A DNA stretch of 64,000 bases from Mycobacterium sp. ELW1 (GTDB taxonomy: Bacteria; Actinomycetota; Actinomycetes; Mycobacteriales; Mycobacteriaceae): assembly GCF_008329905.1 (NCBI RefSeq), contig NZ_CP032155.1, forward strand, positions 5,642,001 through 5,706,000, given 5' to 3'. Below are positions 63,436-64,000 of this stretch, one piece after another. The position numbers were made by a program, and so were the translations under genes. Each line of letters begins with the position of its first letter. Position 1 is the first letter of the stretch. Below the pieces are notes generated by a model. That model was given only the letters and a program-made list of their open reading frames with translations, was not told the DNA's origin and did not search any database.

Positions 63436-64000
63436 GTGACGGCAGGCACCATCGCCGGATTACTCGACGACCGCGCCGCCGACCATCCGCACCGGCCACT
63501 CTTGCGTGATGCCGCGGGTACCACGTTGACCGTGTCCGAGGTCGCCGAGCTGTCGTCGGCCGCCACGACCTGGCTGGCCGACGCCGGCGTACAGCCCGGC
63601 ATGACGGTGGCCTGGCAGCTGCCGTCCCATGTCAATGCCGCGATCGTGATGCTGGCCTTGGCCCGCATGCCTGTCGTGCAGGCCCCGGTGATCCACCTGT
63701 ACCGGGTCCGCGAGGTGTGCGCTGCCGTCGAGGTGGCCGGTGCCGATGTCTTGCTGGTCGACGAATCCACAGCCGCCAACACCGTGTCCGGGGTGCCGAC
63801 GATCACGGTGCCGGATGACTTCGGCGCGGCACTGCGCATGTCATCGCCCGCCGTGCCGCCGGATGCCGACCTAGCCGTCGCTGCCGAGCCGCGCTGGATC
63901 TATTTCACCTCCGGCACCACCGGCAGGCCGAAGGGCGTGCGCCACACGGACGCCACGTTGCTCAGCGCGTCACGCGGGTACGTCGCGCACCTTGGGCTGG
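63436..64000 (+). CDS. Acyl-CoA synthetase, N-terminal part (runs off the window)
   Basis: An open frame from GTG 63436 (or 63433), behind GGGAGGTGG, to the end of the window gives 188 residues of an adenylate-forming ligase: GTTLTVSEVAELSSAATTWLA-type N-terminal fold and P-loop IYFTSGTTGRPKGV. The remainder is outside. A degenerate repeat resembling the TTAAC-N3-GTTAA family lies at 63390-63405. Confidence 0.88.
   Translation, partial: MTAGTIAGLLDDRAADHPHRPLLRDAAGTTLTVSEVAELSSAATTWLADAGVQPGMTVAWQLPSHVNAAIVMLALARMPVVQAPVIHLYRVREVCAAVEVAGADVLLVDESTAANTVSGVPTITVPDDFGAALRMSSPAVPPDADLAVAAEPRWIYFTSGTTGRPKGVRHTDATLLSASRGYVAHLGL

Overview
The window is high-GC DNA that reads like a rapidly growing mycobacterium or a close mycolic-acid actinobacterium. 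The support is indirect but consistent: many GTG starts and 4-bp stop/start overlaps, short-chain dehydrogenases of the mycofactocin-associated type, an F420-type luciferase-like oxidoreductase, single-cluster ferredoxins beside P450s, and several lipid-transfer-protein-type thiolases with DUF35 partners. No rRNA, tRNA, transposase, integrase, phage gene or CRISPR array was seen.

Almost everything encodes CoA-dependent catabolism of an unidentified cyclic compound. By eye there are six acyl-CoA synthetases, seven acyl-CoA dehydrogenase genes (one a two-domain fusion), two CoA-transferase genes (one a double-domain fusion), five thiolase-like lipid-transfer proteins plus one classical thiolase, three DUF35 proteins, three P450s, two ferredoxins, a ferredoxin reductase, a Rieske dioxygenase alpha/beta pair, three ACMSD-type amidohydrolases and a meta-cleavage module (hydrolase, hydratase, aldolase). 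Four TetR-type regulators are present, one with two DNA-binding domains in one chain.

Layout. 1-6775: a convergent edge (SnoaL-like gene, SDR remnant), then a minus-strand P450/SDR/DUF35/thiolase/amidohydrolase set. 6914-10809: TetR, a double CoA-transferase and a thioesterase. 10834-18273 (minus): synthetase, thiolase, two acyl-CoA dehydrogenases, then aldolase-hydratase-hydrolase. 18470-30273 (plus): a tightly packed run of 13 genes, from a small orphan through thiolase-DUF35-Rieske to a thioesterase. 30298-37583 (minus): CoA-transferase to synthetase. 37677-43931: acyl-CoA dehydrogenases, ferredoxin, amidohydrolase. 44050-48983: double TetR, synthetase, thiolase, MaoC. 49093-51733: thiolase, DUF35-like, DUF2889. 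51738-52548: a small acidic protein and TetR. 52697-58949: amidohydrolase and a P450 operon with its own redox partners. 58981-64000: small protein, synthetase, thiolase, P450 and the start of another synthetase.

How it may work together (inference): P450s and the Rieske enzyme oxidise the ring system, mycofactocin-type SDRs oxidise alcohols, acids are CoA-activated, side chains or opened rings are shortened by dehydrogenases, hydratases and thiolase/DUF35 retro-aldol or thiolytic steps, and an aromatic intermediate ends in the meta-cleavage module. No ring-cleaving extradiol dioxygenase lies in the window, so the pathway continues elsewhere. Repeated operator-like inverted repeats of at least three designs tie distant transcription units together.

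Quality warning: several genes are broken by what looks like loss of one base from a G/C run, and three contain short tandem duplications. These may be assembly or sequencing errors, so frame-broken genes are annotated here as their reconstructed whole.
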